From positions 33,935,751 to 33,999,750 of the forward strand of contig CM046454.1 in assembly GCA_025506515.1 (NCBI GenBank): a DNA stretch of 64,000 bases, read 5' to 3'. The DNA comes from Flaveria trinervia (Eukaryota > Streptophyta > Magnoliopsida > Asterales > Asteraceae). Each line of letters begins with the position of its first letter. Position 1 is the stretch's first letter. The notes under the pieces are model-generated. The model made no database searches. It worked only from the letters and a program-made list of their open reading frames with translations, and was not told where the DNA came from. A program made the translations under genes and the position numbers. Below, one piece after another: positions 1-11,236 of this stretch.

Positions 1-443
1 AGAGGAAGACCCAACTGAGAAATACAAAGAAGATCAATCAGGTGCTGTAAGCCAGTCTTCTTAGTTAAAAGAAACAACGATAAAGAAAAGGATTGCTTTA
101 AAGCCAAAGCCAAAGAAGAAGAAAGAAACATCCTTTTTAAATCTCAAGATGAGTCAGAACATCCTGAGGATGTGCAACCAGAGGATGCTCCATTAACTCC
201 CATTCAAACAGCTCCTCTAGCATCAGGAAGTCCTATCTTGTCCTGGACATACACCACAAATCCAGAAAGATGGCGTGTCATTAGAGATCAAGGCACTAAG
301 GATGTCTACACATGGTAGGACATGTTCAATCTTTCTCTACATGATCTGTTTGACATGAGACGACATTTTGAGAGTCTGAGTGATCCTGATCATCTCCTGA
401 ATAAAGGGATGTCATCATCATAACGAGGACTGTTGATATCTGA
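1..443 (+). pseudogene. Env-like gene C-terminal remnant, family A
   Basis: The end of the long gene that follows pol in family A elements. It is recognised by its match to the same region of the other copies: a lysine-rich basic stretch, then a conserved tail containing ERW.VIRDQG, DVYTW and MFN(L)..LHDLFDMRRHFE. It carries a TAG where the others have DVYTWQD, and a shift near the end. A polypurine tract (about 475-482) and an LTR follow, as in every other family A copy. The 5' part lies outside the window. The family is known as 'envelope-like' in Sireviruses; no function is demonstrated. Confidence 0.75.
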
Positions 444-484
444 AGTCTTCAAAGTGTTTTGGTAGCATTAGCCTAGGGGGAGTT

Positions 485-1284
485 TGTAAGGAATATATGT
501 TAAGGCTGATGCAATTCAAACACTTCAAGTCTTCTACATGCTGTACAAGTGCATTAAAGAAGAATGCTTTAGAAGTTTCACACATGCAAAAGAAATATTT
601 TAAGTGTGAAATCTTCCGTAGCCAAGACCAATATCTTCCGAAGCCAAAGATGAAGTCTTCTGAAGCTTCAGAGACAAAGTCTTCCAAAGCCAACACTTGA
701 AGACAAACTTCTTCCGAAGACTTCTAGTATACATGCTTTATTGATGTACTTTACATAAAGTTGGACCCCTTTCCACTGCAACTCTGTAAGTCACCAACTT
801 GCATGAGTTGGTGAAAAGGTCCATGCTTTTAGTAACTATACATTGAGGTCTTGATTCTGTAACTTTCTACTTCATGTACTTTATCCTTTTTGTAATATAT
901 ATGGATATGAGCTATGGCATGTCATAGCCACAAGTCAAAAGGCAATCTGCCTTTTGACTCTACAATTGATTTTGTTTTGTGTCTAGTCAATTGTATCCAA
1001 CTGGCTTTCATAGTATGGCCAGTTGTAGGATGTAGTATATGTAGCTCAAGTACTTGTGACTTTCTTTTATGCTTTGTATCACTTGTAATAGAACTTGAGA
1101 AGGCAATATACAACAATCTTGAAAACCATCTCCTTCTGTATTTTGCTATCTTGTTCTGTCTCTCGTTCACTTGTGTTATTAGTATCATGTTTTGTGGTTA
1201 ATCTAGTTTCACTATTTGATTAGTCAAGTTAATTTCCTCATTGTGTTGTTGTGTTGTAAATGATCACCCTTCACCAGTCCTGCA
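485..1284 (+). repeat. LTR of family A (800 bp)
   Basis: Starts TGTAAGGAATATATG just after the purine tract AGGGGGAG and ends CAGTCCTGCA. It aligns over its whole length with the LTRs at 3,562, 15,101 and 36,419. The first third is rich in CTTCCGAAG-type motifs, and a TATA-like stretch lies near 890-905. Its 3' end is joined directly to the middle of an env-like gene instead of to a primer-binding site, so an internal deletion starts exactly here. Confidence 0.88.
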
Positions 1285-3521
1285 TCTTGAATCTCAGGTG
1301 ACTACCTTGCAAAATAAGGTCAATGATCAGCAACTTGAGATTTCTTCTCTCAGGGAAAAACTAGCTGGGAGACCTCTAAGAAGAGCTCAACCAGGAACAC
1401 AAGAATCTATGAATGTAGTTGACCTAACCTCTAGCTCATCTATGCAAGTGGGTGATGCTACCATAAAGGGGGAGAAAGTCATCATAGACACTGAACCTAG
1501 GAGTTCTTCACAGAGCATGGACATTAAGGACTCACCATCCTCACTTGCAATTTTCCATACTCAGCAACTTCCTCAAGTTCACATTGATGTGGACTCTATA
1601 GACTCCTACATTCAGAGTCTTTTTGAGGAAAGAATACCAAGGCCAATGTCATCTCCACCAACTTCAAATCACATTATTGGGTGGATGTATGATAAAAACA
1701 AAAGAGCCGTTATCATTCAAAGAGTTCAAGGGCATCAAGAAGTCTTCAATTTTCAGACTTTGAACTTCTACGAAAGTCTTGATCTTGTCACCATGCCACT
1801 TGTCCACCAAAGCCAATCCAAACAAGCTGACAAGCTGGCTCAAAGAATTCAAGACAAAATCATTGCAGAGTTCAGCTTTAGAAGGAGACTAAGGCAATCA
1901 GGCAATATCATTGGTCAACTTGATGTTGAGGCACACCCTAAGATTAGCTTCATAGGGGAAACCTTGACTGAAGGCCTAGTGGTAGAACCTGAGAGCCCTG
2001 TCCCACCATCAACTGCTGCAGAGGTTTCCCTTGATGAGTCATCTTCTGGTGAAGGTGCATCTCAACCTCTCTTTGGCCAGAGCTTAGACGCTACACCAAG
2101 CTATAAAGGCCAAACCTCTCTCCATCCTGAGTCATAAAGGTCTGTGAGTGAGAAAGGGAAAAGAAAAGTGAATTCTGAGGATATTGAGGAGGAGGAGAGA
2201 GAGAGGAAAAGGAAGCTGAGGGGAGAAAGTTCCTCTACTAGATCTGCAAGACTCATGGAAGCTGCTATCAGGGCTGCCCCCAGGCCAAACACTCAAGATG
2301 ATGAGTTAAGGGTAGTCAAGATCAGTTACTTGTAGACCAGGAACTATGACATTGATAATATCATCTCCCTCCACTTAGATGGATTAAATGAACTGGCTGA
2401 CATGGAATTATCAAAGGAAAGAAAGGAGGCAGAGGATGCAAAGCTACTTCTTCAAATCAAAGAAGAAAGAAGACAAAAAAGACTATACAAGCATTTGCTT
2501 ACCCTCTCCTGAGTTCAAGAAAGTTCTTTACAAGAGGATGTTGTTCCAAAAGAACCTCCAGGTAGACAAAGAAAAGGATAGGATCAACATGATCAAATAC
2601 CTGAGTGCCACAAGCCTCTATCAGACTAATGTACTTCTTCCCTTACACTTTGATTACATTGAGTTTGAGTTCCTCAAACAGCTTGAACTTGAGATAGTTA
2701 AATAAAGAAAGATCATAAACAGGAAGTTAAGGGAAGAAGCTGCAAAATCAAGAGCCATCATCTCGAAAAGCATGAAGAAGTCTGCTAATAGGTAGAGGAT
2801 GATGAGCTTCTTGAAGCTATATGGATTTTACAGAAGGAGACTTTGTCCTATGTATCTGTCCACCATGAATGAGCACATCAGTGTGATCAAGTAGAAAATT
2901 CAAAGAGGTGAACTTGTTGACTTACACTCCCCACCAAGATAGGCCCCTCAGGAAGTGGAGATTAAGGTTGAACCATTTGAGACAACACAACCTGAATATT
3001 CTGCTGAGCCTCAGTAAGCTTCCACTTCTGATCCACAACAGGGTTTTGTCCCTTCTTAATTTGAATCTATGAGAGAAGAAGATCCAACTAAGAAAGAAAA
3101 AAAGATCAATCAGGTGTTGTAGGCCATTCATCTCAGTTAAAAACGTTCTAAGAGGAGAAAAAGGACGGCTTCCAGACCAAAGACAAAGAAGAAGAAGAAA
3201 GAAGCATCCATCTCCAAACCTCAGGATGAGTCAGAACATCCTGAGGATGTGCAACTAGAGGATGCTCTATCTACTCCTATTCAAATAGCTCCTCTAGCAT
3301 CAGGAAGACCCATCTTGTTCTGGACATACACTACAAGTCCAGAAAGATGGCATGTCTTCAGAGATCAAGGTGTTGAGAATGTCTATATATGGCAAGATAT
3401 GTTCAATCTGCCTCTACATGATCTCTTTCACATGAGAAGACACTTTGAGAGTCAAAGTGATCTTGATCAACTTATGAAGAAAGGCATGGTTATTATCATG
3501 ATGAGGATTGTAAATATCTAA
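1285..3521 (+). pseudogene. Env-like gene, distal two thirds, copy A0
   Basis: Begins in the coiled-coil part of the env-like gene (LESQVTTLQNKVNDQQLEIS), then a Ser/Pro-rich linker, the conserved block HIDVDSIDSYIQSLFEE and IIGWMYDKN, and a highly charged Lys/Arg/Glu stretch at about 2,150-2,260. It continues with AD(V/A)LLPL.FDYIEFEFLKQLELEIVK (about 2,620-2,705), a leucine-rich piece, a basic tail and the terminal MFNLPLHDLFHMRRHFESQ. The first open stretch is 1,241-2,137 and the last is 3,249-3,521; several stops and shifts break the rest. No signal peptide or membrane segment is visible. It ends just before the purine tract and the next LTR. Confidence 0.75.
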
Positions 3522-3561
3522 AGTCTTTAAAGTCTTTTGGTAGCATCAGCCTAAGGGACTT

Positions 3562-4357
3562 TGTAAGGTTTAATATAAGGTTGATGCATCCTAAACACTC
3601 AAAGTTTCTCGTGCATGCATACACAAGTGTACTGAAGTTGAATGCTTCGGAAGTTTCACACCAACATCAGAAAATATTCGAAGTGTGAAATCTTCCAAAG
3701 CCAAGACCAATATCTTCCGAAGCCGAAGATAAAGTCTTCCAAAGCTTCAAAGACAAAGTCTTCCGAAGCCAACACTAGAAGACATATTTCTTTCGAAGAC
3801 TTTTGAACACATGCTTTATCTGATGTACCTTTTCCATAAAGCTGGACCCCGACTGCAACTCTGAGAAAATACCAACTTTACATAAGTTGGTGAAAGGTCC
3901 ATGCTTTTGGTAAGTCTACATTGAGGTCTTGAGTCTATAACTTTCCACTTTATGTACTTTATCCTTTTTGTAATATATTAGGATGTGAGCTATGGCATGT
4001 CGTATTCACTAGTCAAAAGGCAATCTGTCTTTTGACTCTACATTGATTTTGTTGTCTAGATCATGTATCCAACTGGCCTTCAAAGTATGGACGGCTGTAC
4101 GTTGTAGTATAATTATCTCTGGTCCTTTGTAGCTTATATCACTGCTTTTGAAAACACTTGTAAGGAACTAGAGAGCAATATAGATCAACCTTGAAAACCA
4201 ATTACTTATGTTGTTCTTCTTCTGTCTCTTGAATACTTGTGTTTCTTAGCTCTCACAAACCTAGTTTCTAGTTCCCCATTTGATCTGTTAAGTGTTGTTG
4301 CACACTCTGCTTTTTGTGTTGTTGTGTTGTAAGCTTGTACCCTTCATCGGTCCTGTA
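3562..4357 (+). repeat. LTR shared by A0 and A1 (796 bp)
   Basis: Starts TGTAAGGTTTAATATAAGG after the tract CTAAGGGACTT and ends TCCTGTA (the usual terminal CA is mutated to TA). It is followed by a Met-tRNA primer-binding site, so it is the 5' LTR of A1, while upstream it is preceded by an env-like tail and purine tract, so it also serves as a 3' LTR. By eye about 90% identical to the LTR at 15,101 over the first 180 bp. Confidence 0.9.
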
Positions 4358-4359
4358 AT

Positions 4360-4371
4360 TGGTATCAGAGC
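4360..4371 (+). other. Primer-binding site (initiator Met tRNA)
   Basis: TGGTATCAGAGC two bases after the 5' LTR of A1, the standard plant copia site complementary to the 3' end of initiator-Met tRNA. Confidence 0.9.
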
Positions 4372-4446
4372 ATTCCAGGCTCTTGATATCAGATCTCACC
4401 ATCTTAAGATCCCTCACACACACACACAAAATACTTAACATCTCAA

Positions 4447-6797
4447 ATGGAAGCTATCTCTAAAGCTGATATGGAAATTGGAACCATGACAAAGTCCCCA
4501 CTAATCACTCTTGATGACTTTGACACTTGGTGCCAAAGAATGGAAGGCTTTATCAAGTCTCTAGACTCAAGAATGTGGGAGTCTGTTGTTACTGGATCTT
4601 ACATACCAAGCACCTCATATATTGTTGGAGGTGGTATGATTCCTAAGGCTGTAGCTGTATACTCAGATGAAGATAGAAAAAGAGTAGAAATTGATCAAAA
4701 GGCTATGACAGCCCTTCAGACTGCTCTTCCAAACTTTGTATATAGAGGTTTTAAAAAATGCAAAAGAGCTAAACAACTATGGGATGCATTGAAACTGATG
4801 TATGAGGGTTCCTCTGAAGCCAAGGAGAACAAGAAGGAGTTCCTGAAACAGCAGTTTGAAAATTTCACCTTCAAAACAGGTGAGACCATGACTCAACAAT
4901 ACTTTAGGTATGTTGAGATTGTGGACACTCTAGTGGATGGTGGAGTGGCTCTTGAGAACAGGGACATAGTAAGGAGGTTCATGTCCTCTCTTCCTAGGTA
5001 ATAGACACATTACTGTGTTGTTATCAAGAGAACTGAGAACCTAAAGACACTCACCTTGATAGAGTTATATGGCATTCTCAGTGGATATCAGATGGAGATG
5101 AACATGCAAGGTTCATCTAGTAACTCCAGCAATCAAATGGGTTCAGCCCTTCATGTGAATGAAAAGGATAACATAGAACCCTAACATCATCTTATATGCT
5201 ACCCTGAAAACTCACAAAAGGATCCTTTCATCACCTTCCCTAAGATACCAAGGGAGAACTATACTCAAGGAATCTCATTCTAAGAGACAAGTTCTTCTCA
5301 AGCCTTTGTGTCTTCTAATAAAAGTTGTGGCAGCTTTCTCTTCACCCTTGAAGACCTGGACTGTATCCATCCAGATGATTTGGAGTATATGGAGATAGTC
5401 CAGCAAATGGCTCTTCTCATTCACGGAGCCAAGAAGTTCTACAAGCAGACAGGAAGGAAGTTCCCAGGAATACAATTAGTGGAAAGTTTGGGCTGGATAA
5501 AAGCAAAGTCAAGTGTTACAACTGTAACTTGATGGGTCACTTTGCTAGGGAGTGCAAGGCACCAAGAACAAAAGGTGGCCAAGCACAATCCAGACCAAAC
5601 TACACTAATGAAGCCACCCAGAATGAGAAGCCAAAGCAGCAAGCTGCAGTTGCTATTGAAGAAGGAGGCTTTGACTGGAGATTTCAGGTGGAAGATCCAT
5701 CTCCAAATCAAGCATTGATGGCTGACCATGATAAAGCCAAGGTATTGGAACATCTCTGTACCCCTGAATGTATTGCTAAAGTCAACATATACATGTCCTA
5801 CAACTTAGAAATGAGATATGATCTTAAGTCCTTAAACATTTTAAAATCTGATTTAAAAAAGGCTGAAAATGACTATATAGAGGACTTAAAGAAAACCATT
5901 TCAGTTCTAAAACATGAGCACACTCAGATCAAGGATCTCATAACTAAGTTGACTGAATGCCAGGCTGAGCTTGTGATCAGCAAAGCCAGGGCAAAAAAAT
6001 GTGTTCTTGAAGAAGAGACCTTCAAGAACATGATATACTCATCCTTGCATGCCAAAGTGTGTTACCAGAATAGGCAGGGACTGGGATCTAGTGAGATAGT
6101 TCCTCCACACACAATCTTGTCTGTAAGATCACCTAGGTTTGGAACTTGTGAAGATGAGCTTCCTCTCATAGACCCCTTGAGTGAAAAGGATGAAGAAATG
6201 ATAGTGAAGAATTCCTCTGAGAAGAGTGAAGAGGAGGATTCTAAGAAGGGTCACTATCCTTCTAAGGAGAGTAGGAAGACTATGATAACCAAGTCTATGA
6301 GGAAGAACATGATCAGAAAGAGCAAGAGAAAATCTAAGAGGGCTAAAGAGATCAAGGCCACTTTTGACTCTAAGCAGAAACAAGTTTTTATCTCTGCAGG
6401 GTTTGAAGTGGTTAAGACTGAAGACATCAATCTAAACTCCTCTACAAAGAGTTCTGGTTCATGTTCAAATCATCTCAGCATCAAGAAAAAGGCTGATCTA
6501 TTGTGTACCACTGCTAAACAGCCTGAACGATCCAAATCCAAGAACAGTTCATAGCCCAAAAGGACTGTCTCAGCATCTGAAAAGATGAAGTTGGAGAAGG
6601 GATATGATCAAAGTCAGCCTTGTTCTCAAAAGAAGGCTCATAGGAAAAAAAAGGTGGAATGTGTTATGTGTGAAAGTACTTCTCATCTTGCTAAGGATTG
6701 TCCATACAATCCAAGAAGTACTCTTCATGTGACCAAGAAAAAGATTTCCAAGAGCTCCAAGAAATTTTCAGCTTTGGAAGAAAATTTGTTTCCTTAG
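4447..6797 (+). pseudogene. gag of A1
   Basis: Capsid-like polyprotein. The open first part (4,447-5,001) begins MEAISKADMEIG and carries the copia gag pattern W..R (DDFDTWCQRMEGF), AKQLWDALKLMYEG and MTQQYFRYVEIVDTL, ending at a stop after FMSSLPR. A broken middle follows. A frameshift lies at the first zinc knuckle, C-YN-C-NLMG-H-FARE-C (about 5,512-5,560). The next open stretch (5,529-6,554) has a Glu/Lys-rich segment with coiled-coil character (about 5,830-6,020) and a basic region; a second knuckle, C-VM-C-ESTS-H-LAKD-C, lies near 6,658-6,702. The long C-terminal extension with two knuckles fits Sirevirus gag. The start is the first ATG after the leader and SSR. Confidence 0.85.
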
Positions 6798-8230
6798 GAA
6801 GCTCCAAAATGAAGAAGAAGGCAAGTGGAAAATTGCCTGCGAAAGAAAATTTGGCCTCGGAAGAAAGGAATACTTCCGAGGCACAGAAGTCTGCTGCAGT
6901 GTTTGCAGGATCTTCCGAAGGTCCAGTCATCAAAACTTCCAAAAAGTTGAAAGTCATGTCCAAACCTCCAATGGTGGTGTGGAAGTATAAGAAAGACCAA
7001 GTGACTGAAAGTTCTCCATCAACAACAACAAATAATCCTCAAAGCATAACTATAGGATCTACTACTATTACATTACCTTCTACTTATTTTAGTGAGCCCA
7101 AAACCAATAAGGCTTGGGTTTACAAATGTAACTAATCATTTTCTTTGTGCAGGAACAGCTCAAGACAAGCAAGAATGTCTGGATCATTGATAGTGGCTGT
7201 TCCAGGAACATGACAAGAAATAGGTCACTATTCTAGAACTTTGAAAGAATTGATGGAGGGCCATTTGCTTTTGGAGGAGATAAAGGTGGTTACATTTCTA
7301 GAATGGGCAAGGTCACAAATGGTAAGCTCAACATTGAGAAGGTAAACTTTGTCAAGGAGCTTGGGTACAATCTTTTGAGTGTATCCCAATTTGGTGATCA
7401 GAGTCATAACATGCTCTTTACTGAGCATGAGTGCATTGTTCTCAAGCCTGGGGTGGTCATTCCTCATGAGCATATCTTGCTCAAAGCCCCCGGGAAAGGG
7501 AACATGTACAAGATGGATATGCAAGAGACATCTCCCTTTGGAGAAGTTTCATGTTTTTTGTCTAAAGCTAATAGTGATGAGTCTTTCCTGTGGCATAAAA
7601 GAATGTGCCATGTAAACTTTAAGAACATGAATAAATTGATTAAAATGATCTAGTAACTGGAATGCCAAAGAAATAGTTTATAAGTGATGATCATTGTGTT
7701 GCATGCCTGAAAGGGAAGCAACATAAGGTATCTCTTAAGCCTAAGGAAAGAAACTCCATCACTACACCCCTACACTTGTTACATATGGATCTCTTTGGCC
7801 CCACCAGTGTAATAAGTCTAGGAAGGACCTCTTATTGTTTGGTAATCACAGAGGAATTTACAAGATTCACTTGGGTCTTTTTCCTTAAAACTAAGGATGA
7901 GGCCCCTGAGATTCTAAAGAATTTCATCTTAAAGATTGAGAATCAATGTGATGACAAGGTCAAAACCATAAGATGTTATCAAGGAACTGATTTCAACAAC
8001 CAAATCCTTGATACATTTTGTGATGAAGGGTATTACAAGACAATACAGTGCTCCCAGGACTCCTTAACAAAATGGTGTTGCTGAGAGGCAAAACATGACA
8101 CTAAATGAAGTTGCAAGAACCATGTTGTCTGACTCTAAGCTGCCCATCAGCTTCTAGATAGAGGCAGTCAACACTGCCTGCTATGTGCAAAATAGAGTTT
8201 TAGTGTTTAAGACTCTTGGCAAGACTTGAA
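6698..8230 (+). pseudogene. Protease, GAG-pre-integrase and integrase of A1
   Basis: After a Ser/Lys-rich linker (6,698-7,135), the retropepsin active site appears as WIIDSGCSRNMT at 7,180-7,215, followed by a stop and then the protease body (LLSVSQFGDQ). The integrase zinc domain is seen as LWHKRMCHVNFKNMNKL (about 7,590-7,640) and CVACLKGKQ. The catalytic core starts at 7,776 with LHMDLFGPTSV (first Asp). The usual RSDNGTEF appears as RCYQGTDF, so the second catalytic Asp is lost. After a frameshift, NGVAERQN supplies the Glu near 8,075-8,090. At least four shifts or stops make it non-functional. Confidence 0.82.
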
Positions 8231-9000
8231 TGAACTTTGGCATAAGAGCAAACCTTTCATTGGTTTTCTCAGGTCATTTAGATGTCCTTGCACCATCTTG
8301 AATAGCAAAGATTAAATTTCTAAATTTGCTGAGTAATCAGATGATAGACATTTCATTGTATATTCTTCTCAAGCTAAGGCTTATATAGTATACAATCTCA
8401 GAACAAGAATTGTTGAGGAGTCAGCCAATGTGACTTTCAATTAACACACACCCATTGTAGCTGGTTCTGGTCCTGATTGGCTATTTGATCTTGATCTAGT
8501 TACCAACTATTTTAACAAATCTTGTGAGAATGTTTCAAGATCTATAGATATCTTCCCCCAGGTGATCCTGATCTAAGGTTTGGCTAAGAAGACATTTAAG
8601 TTACACATCTTCAGCTCCAGTTGTAACTACTTCTGCAAATGAGGTTTCTATCAGCACAATAATGACAAATTCAGTTGATACATCTGAGATGCCTTCAAAT
8701 TCCAGCTCAGAGGCTCAACAACCAGATAAAGAAACTTCAAATGTAGAAGATAATGATGGTGGTAGTGATGGTGATCAAGAATTTCTTGATGCTGATAACC
8801 ACTCCATAGATGAAAACATCAATGATGTCACACACTCATTGGATCAAGTCTCTCTTGATAAGTGTGTTGATGTGGTGGAAGAAGCATCAATGCCGGATCT
8901 AAATTTCTCTAATTTAGATCTATCTCCGCAACTTGTTATGATCTCTCAACGAAGGATTCACAAGTCACACCCACCATAAACATCATTGAAGATTTTGACA
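8231..9000 (+). pseudogene. Integrase C-terminus / linker of A1
   Basis: Broken region between the integrase core and RT. Only the stretch 8,662-8,979 stays open. It encodes a Ser/Glu/Asp-rich acidic linker (for example VEDNDGGSDGDQEF) like the low-complexity hinge that separates integrase from RT in plant copia polyproteins. The upstream part is full of stops in every frame. No catalytic motifs are present. Confidence 0.55.
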
Positions 9001-9009
9001 CTAGGGTAA

Positions 9010-10560
9010 GAACAAAAGGACAAACCCTTGAAGCAAATGTTTGTCTTCACTCTTGTTTCTTGTCCCAGATAGAGCCCAAGAAGATTGATGAAGCTCTGAA
9101 GGATAGAAGTTGGGTTGAAGCTATGCAAGAGGAGCTACTTCAATTCAAAAGGCAGAAGATTTGGAACCTATGTCCTCTTCCTCATGGGAAGACTACTATA
9201 GGAACCAAATAGGTGTTTAGGAATAAGAAAGATGATAGAGGAATTGTCATAAATAACAAAGCTAGACTAGTTGTTCAAGGGTACACACAAGAAGAAGGAA
9301 TTGACCACACTGATGTCTTTGCTCTTGTAGCAAGACTAGAAGCTGTTAGGATATTCTTGGCATTTGCTGCATCCAAAAACTTCAAGGTCTATCAACTTGA
9401 AGTCAAGTGTGCTTTTCTATATGGGGTAATTAATGAAGAGGTGTATGTCAAACAACCACCTGGTTTTGCAGATCCTAATCATCCTGATTATTTTTGCAAG
9501 CTTGACAAAGCTCTTTATAGGCTGCACCAAGCACCAAGGAAGTGGTATGAGACTCTATCTCTGTATCTCTACAAGCATGGATACAGAAGAGGTACTACAG
9601 ATGGAACTCTCATCATCAAAGGACAGGGAAATGACTTAATGCTAGTTTAAGTGTATGTAGATGAGATCATTTTTGGTTCAACTAATCCAAGGCTCTGCAA
9701 GGACTTTGAGAAGCTGATGAAAGATAGATTTGAAATGAGTGCCATGGGGGAACTTAATTTCTTTCGGGGAATTCAGTGAAGCAAGTTGATGATGTCATCT
9801 TCATCAGTCAATCAAAGTATGTTCAAGACATACTCAAAAGATTCAACATGACTGATTGTAAGATTGCTAAGACACCCATAACAAGAAACCACTCCCTTGG
9901 GCCTAATCTTGAGGGGGAGTGTGTGGATGAACACTTTTACAGGGTTATGATTGGGTCTCTTATGTATCTTATAGCTAGCAGGCCTGATATCATGTTTGCC
10001 ATATGTATTTGTGCAAGATATCAAGCCAACCCCAAGACGCCTCACCTCATCACTGTCAAGAGGATTCTAAGATACCTCAAAGGTGCCTCACACTTGGTCT
10101 TTGGTATCCTAAGAATTCTGACTTCAATCTGTATGCTTATACAGATAGTCATTATGGTGGTTGCAACATGACTACAAAGTCTACATTTGGGGGATGTTAG
10201 TTTGTTGGTGGAAGGGTTGTCTCATTACAATTCAAGAAACAATCCTGTGTCTCTGCATCAACTGCTGAAGTTGAATACATTGCTGCTGCAAGCTGCTATG
10301 CTCAAGTGATTTGGATTCAGAATCAGATGCTTGACTATGGATTAAATTTCAAAGAGACTCCCATTCACATAGACAATAACGGTGCTATCTCTATCACCAA
10401 GAATCCTATAATCACTCAAGGACAAAACACATCAATATCAAGTATCATTTAATTAGAGATAACTTTGAAAAGGAATTAATTAAACTAATTAAAATTAGCA
10501 CAAATGAACAATATGTTGATCTGTTTACAAAAGCCTTTGATGAATAGAGATTTAAGTATC
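9010..10560 (+). pseudogene. Reverse transcriptase and RNase H of A1
   Basis: Copia RT begins with the block W(V)EAMQEELLQF near 9,115 and continues NKARLVVQGYTQEEGIDHTDVF, YQLEVKCAFLYG, ALYRLHQAPRKWYE. The catalytic box reads YVDE (about 9,654-9,665) instead of YVDD and follows a stop. The connection domain (SKYVQDILKRFNM, GSLMYL.ASRPDIMFA) is open from 9,776 to 10,171. RNase H follows in shifted frames: YTDSHYGG, TAEVEYIAAAS and HIDNNGAISIT give the D-E-D residues. Ends near AFDE.RFKYL. Confidence 0.85.
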
Positions 10561-11236
10561 TTATATAAGCTGTTGGGATGATTAACTTTGAGTAGGTTTT
10601 TCTTAAAACTAATTCATAGTATTTCTTATAATCTGTGTGTCCTAAGTTATCTAGTTTATCACCTTCATAAGTTCTTGTTTTCTCTAGATGAAAACCTTTT
10701 GAAGACTTTTCTTAGAATTTTGAAAAATCTTGATCCTTCGGAAGATATGCTTTTATCTTCGGAAGAAACTTATGCCTTTAAAAACAAATAACTGCCTAAG
10801 TAATTTCCCTTCAAAAGAAAATTTTGAAATATCTTTTGAAGCTTAAAAACCTCTCTTAGGCACTTATATATTTCAGGGACCATTTTCTTCCGAAGCAAAT
10901 TAACTCTCGGATGCTTTGTTATGTTAAATAAAACGTCCAAGTGTTAATTCTTTTCCAAAGAAAACTTTTTCAAAACTCTTAGGAAATTCTTCCAAAGTTA
11001 TTTTAGCTTCGAAAGCTTTTTCATTAAAAACATCCAAAGACAATTTACCTTCGGAAGCTTTTTGACTTCCAAGAAAACTACTTTTTTCGCAAAAATCAAA
11101 CTACTTTTTAAGAGGTGGGACCGTCATACGGATTTCAAAGTTTATCCTCTTTCATTAACTTTGTCTTCAATCCTTTTCACATTTAAACCCAACGATTCCA
11201 CATTTTTCTATCATCTTCACCTTTAAGCTTTCTAAA
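10561..11236 (+). promoter_or_regulatory. pol to env-like spacer of A1 with CTTCGGAAG motifs
   Basis: No gene recognised. The spacer holds repeated 9-mers CTTCGGAAG/CTTCCGAAG and one-base variants (near 10,737, 10,758, 10,889, 11,048), the motif type also clustered in the LTR. It ends with CACATTTAAACCCAACG about 55 bp before the env-like ATG region, at the position where copies A2 and A3 have a clear TATA box; here the box looks mutated. Confidence 0.5.

Larger units (their letters stand above)
485..4357 (+). mobile_element. Deleted Sirevirus-type copy A0 (LTR-env remnant-LTR)
   Basis: Two family A LTRs bracket only the distal half of the env-like gene and its purine tract. All of gag, pol and the first half of the env-like gene are missing. 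The left junction shares the bases CAT between the LTR end and the env-like sequence, as expected for end joining or template switching at microhomology. The right LTR is shared with copy A1 in a head-to-tail run. It cannot be autonomous. Confidence 0.8.

Noticed and set aside
485..760. CTTCCGAAG as a heat-shock element
   Set aside because: Heat-shock elements need GAA and TTC units with two-base spacing (TTCnnGAA); here the spacing is one base, so the motif does not fit.
914..1201. 95-residue hydrophobic frame inside the family A LTR (also at 36,851-37,138)
   Set aside because: Lies in the R/U5 part of the LTR. Related LTRs at 3,562 and 15,101 do not keep the frame, so it is probably chance, although it is open in two copies.
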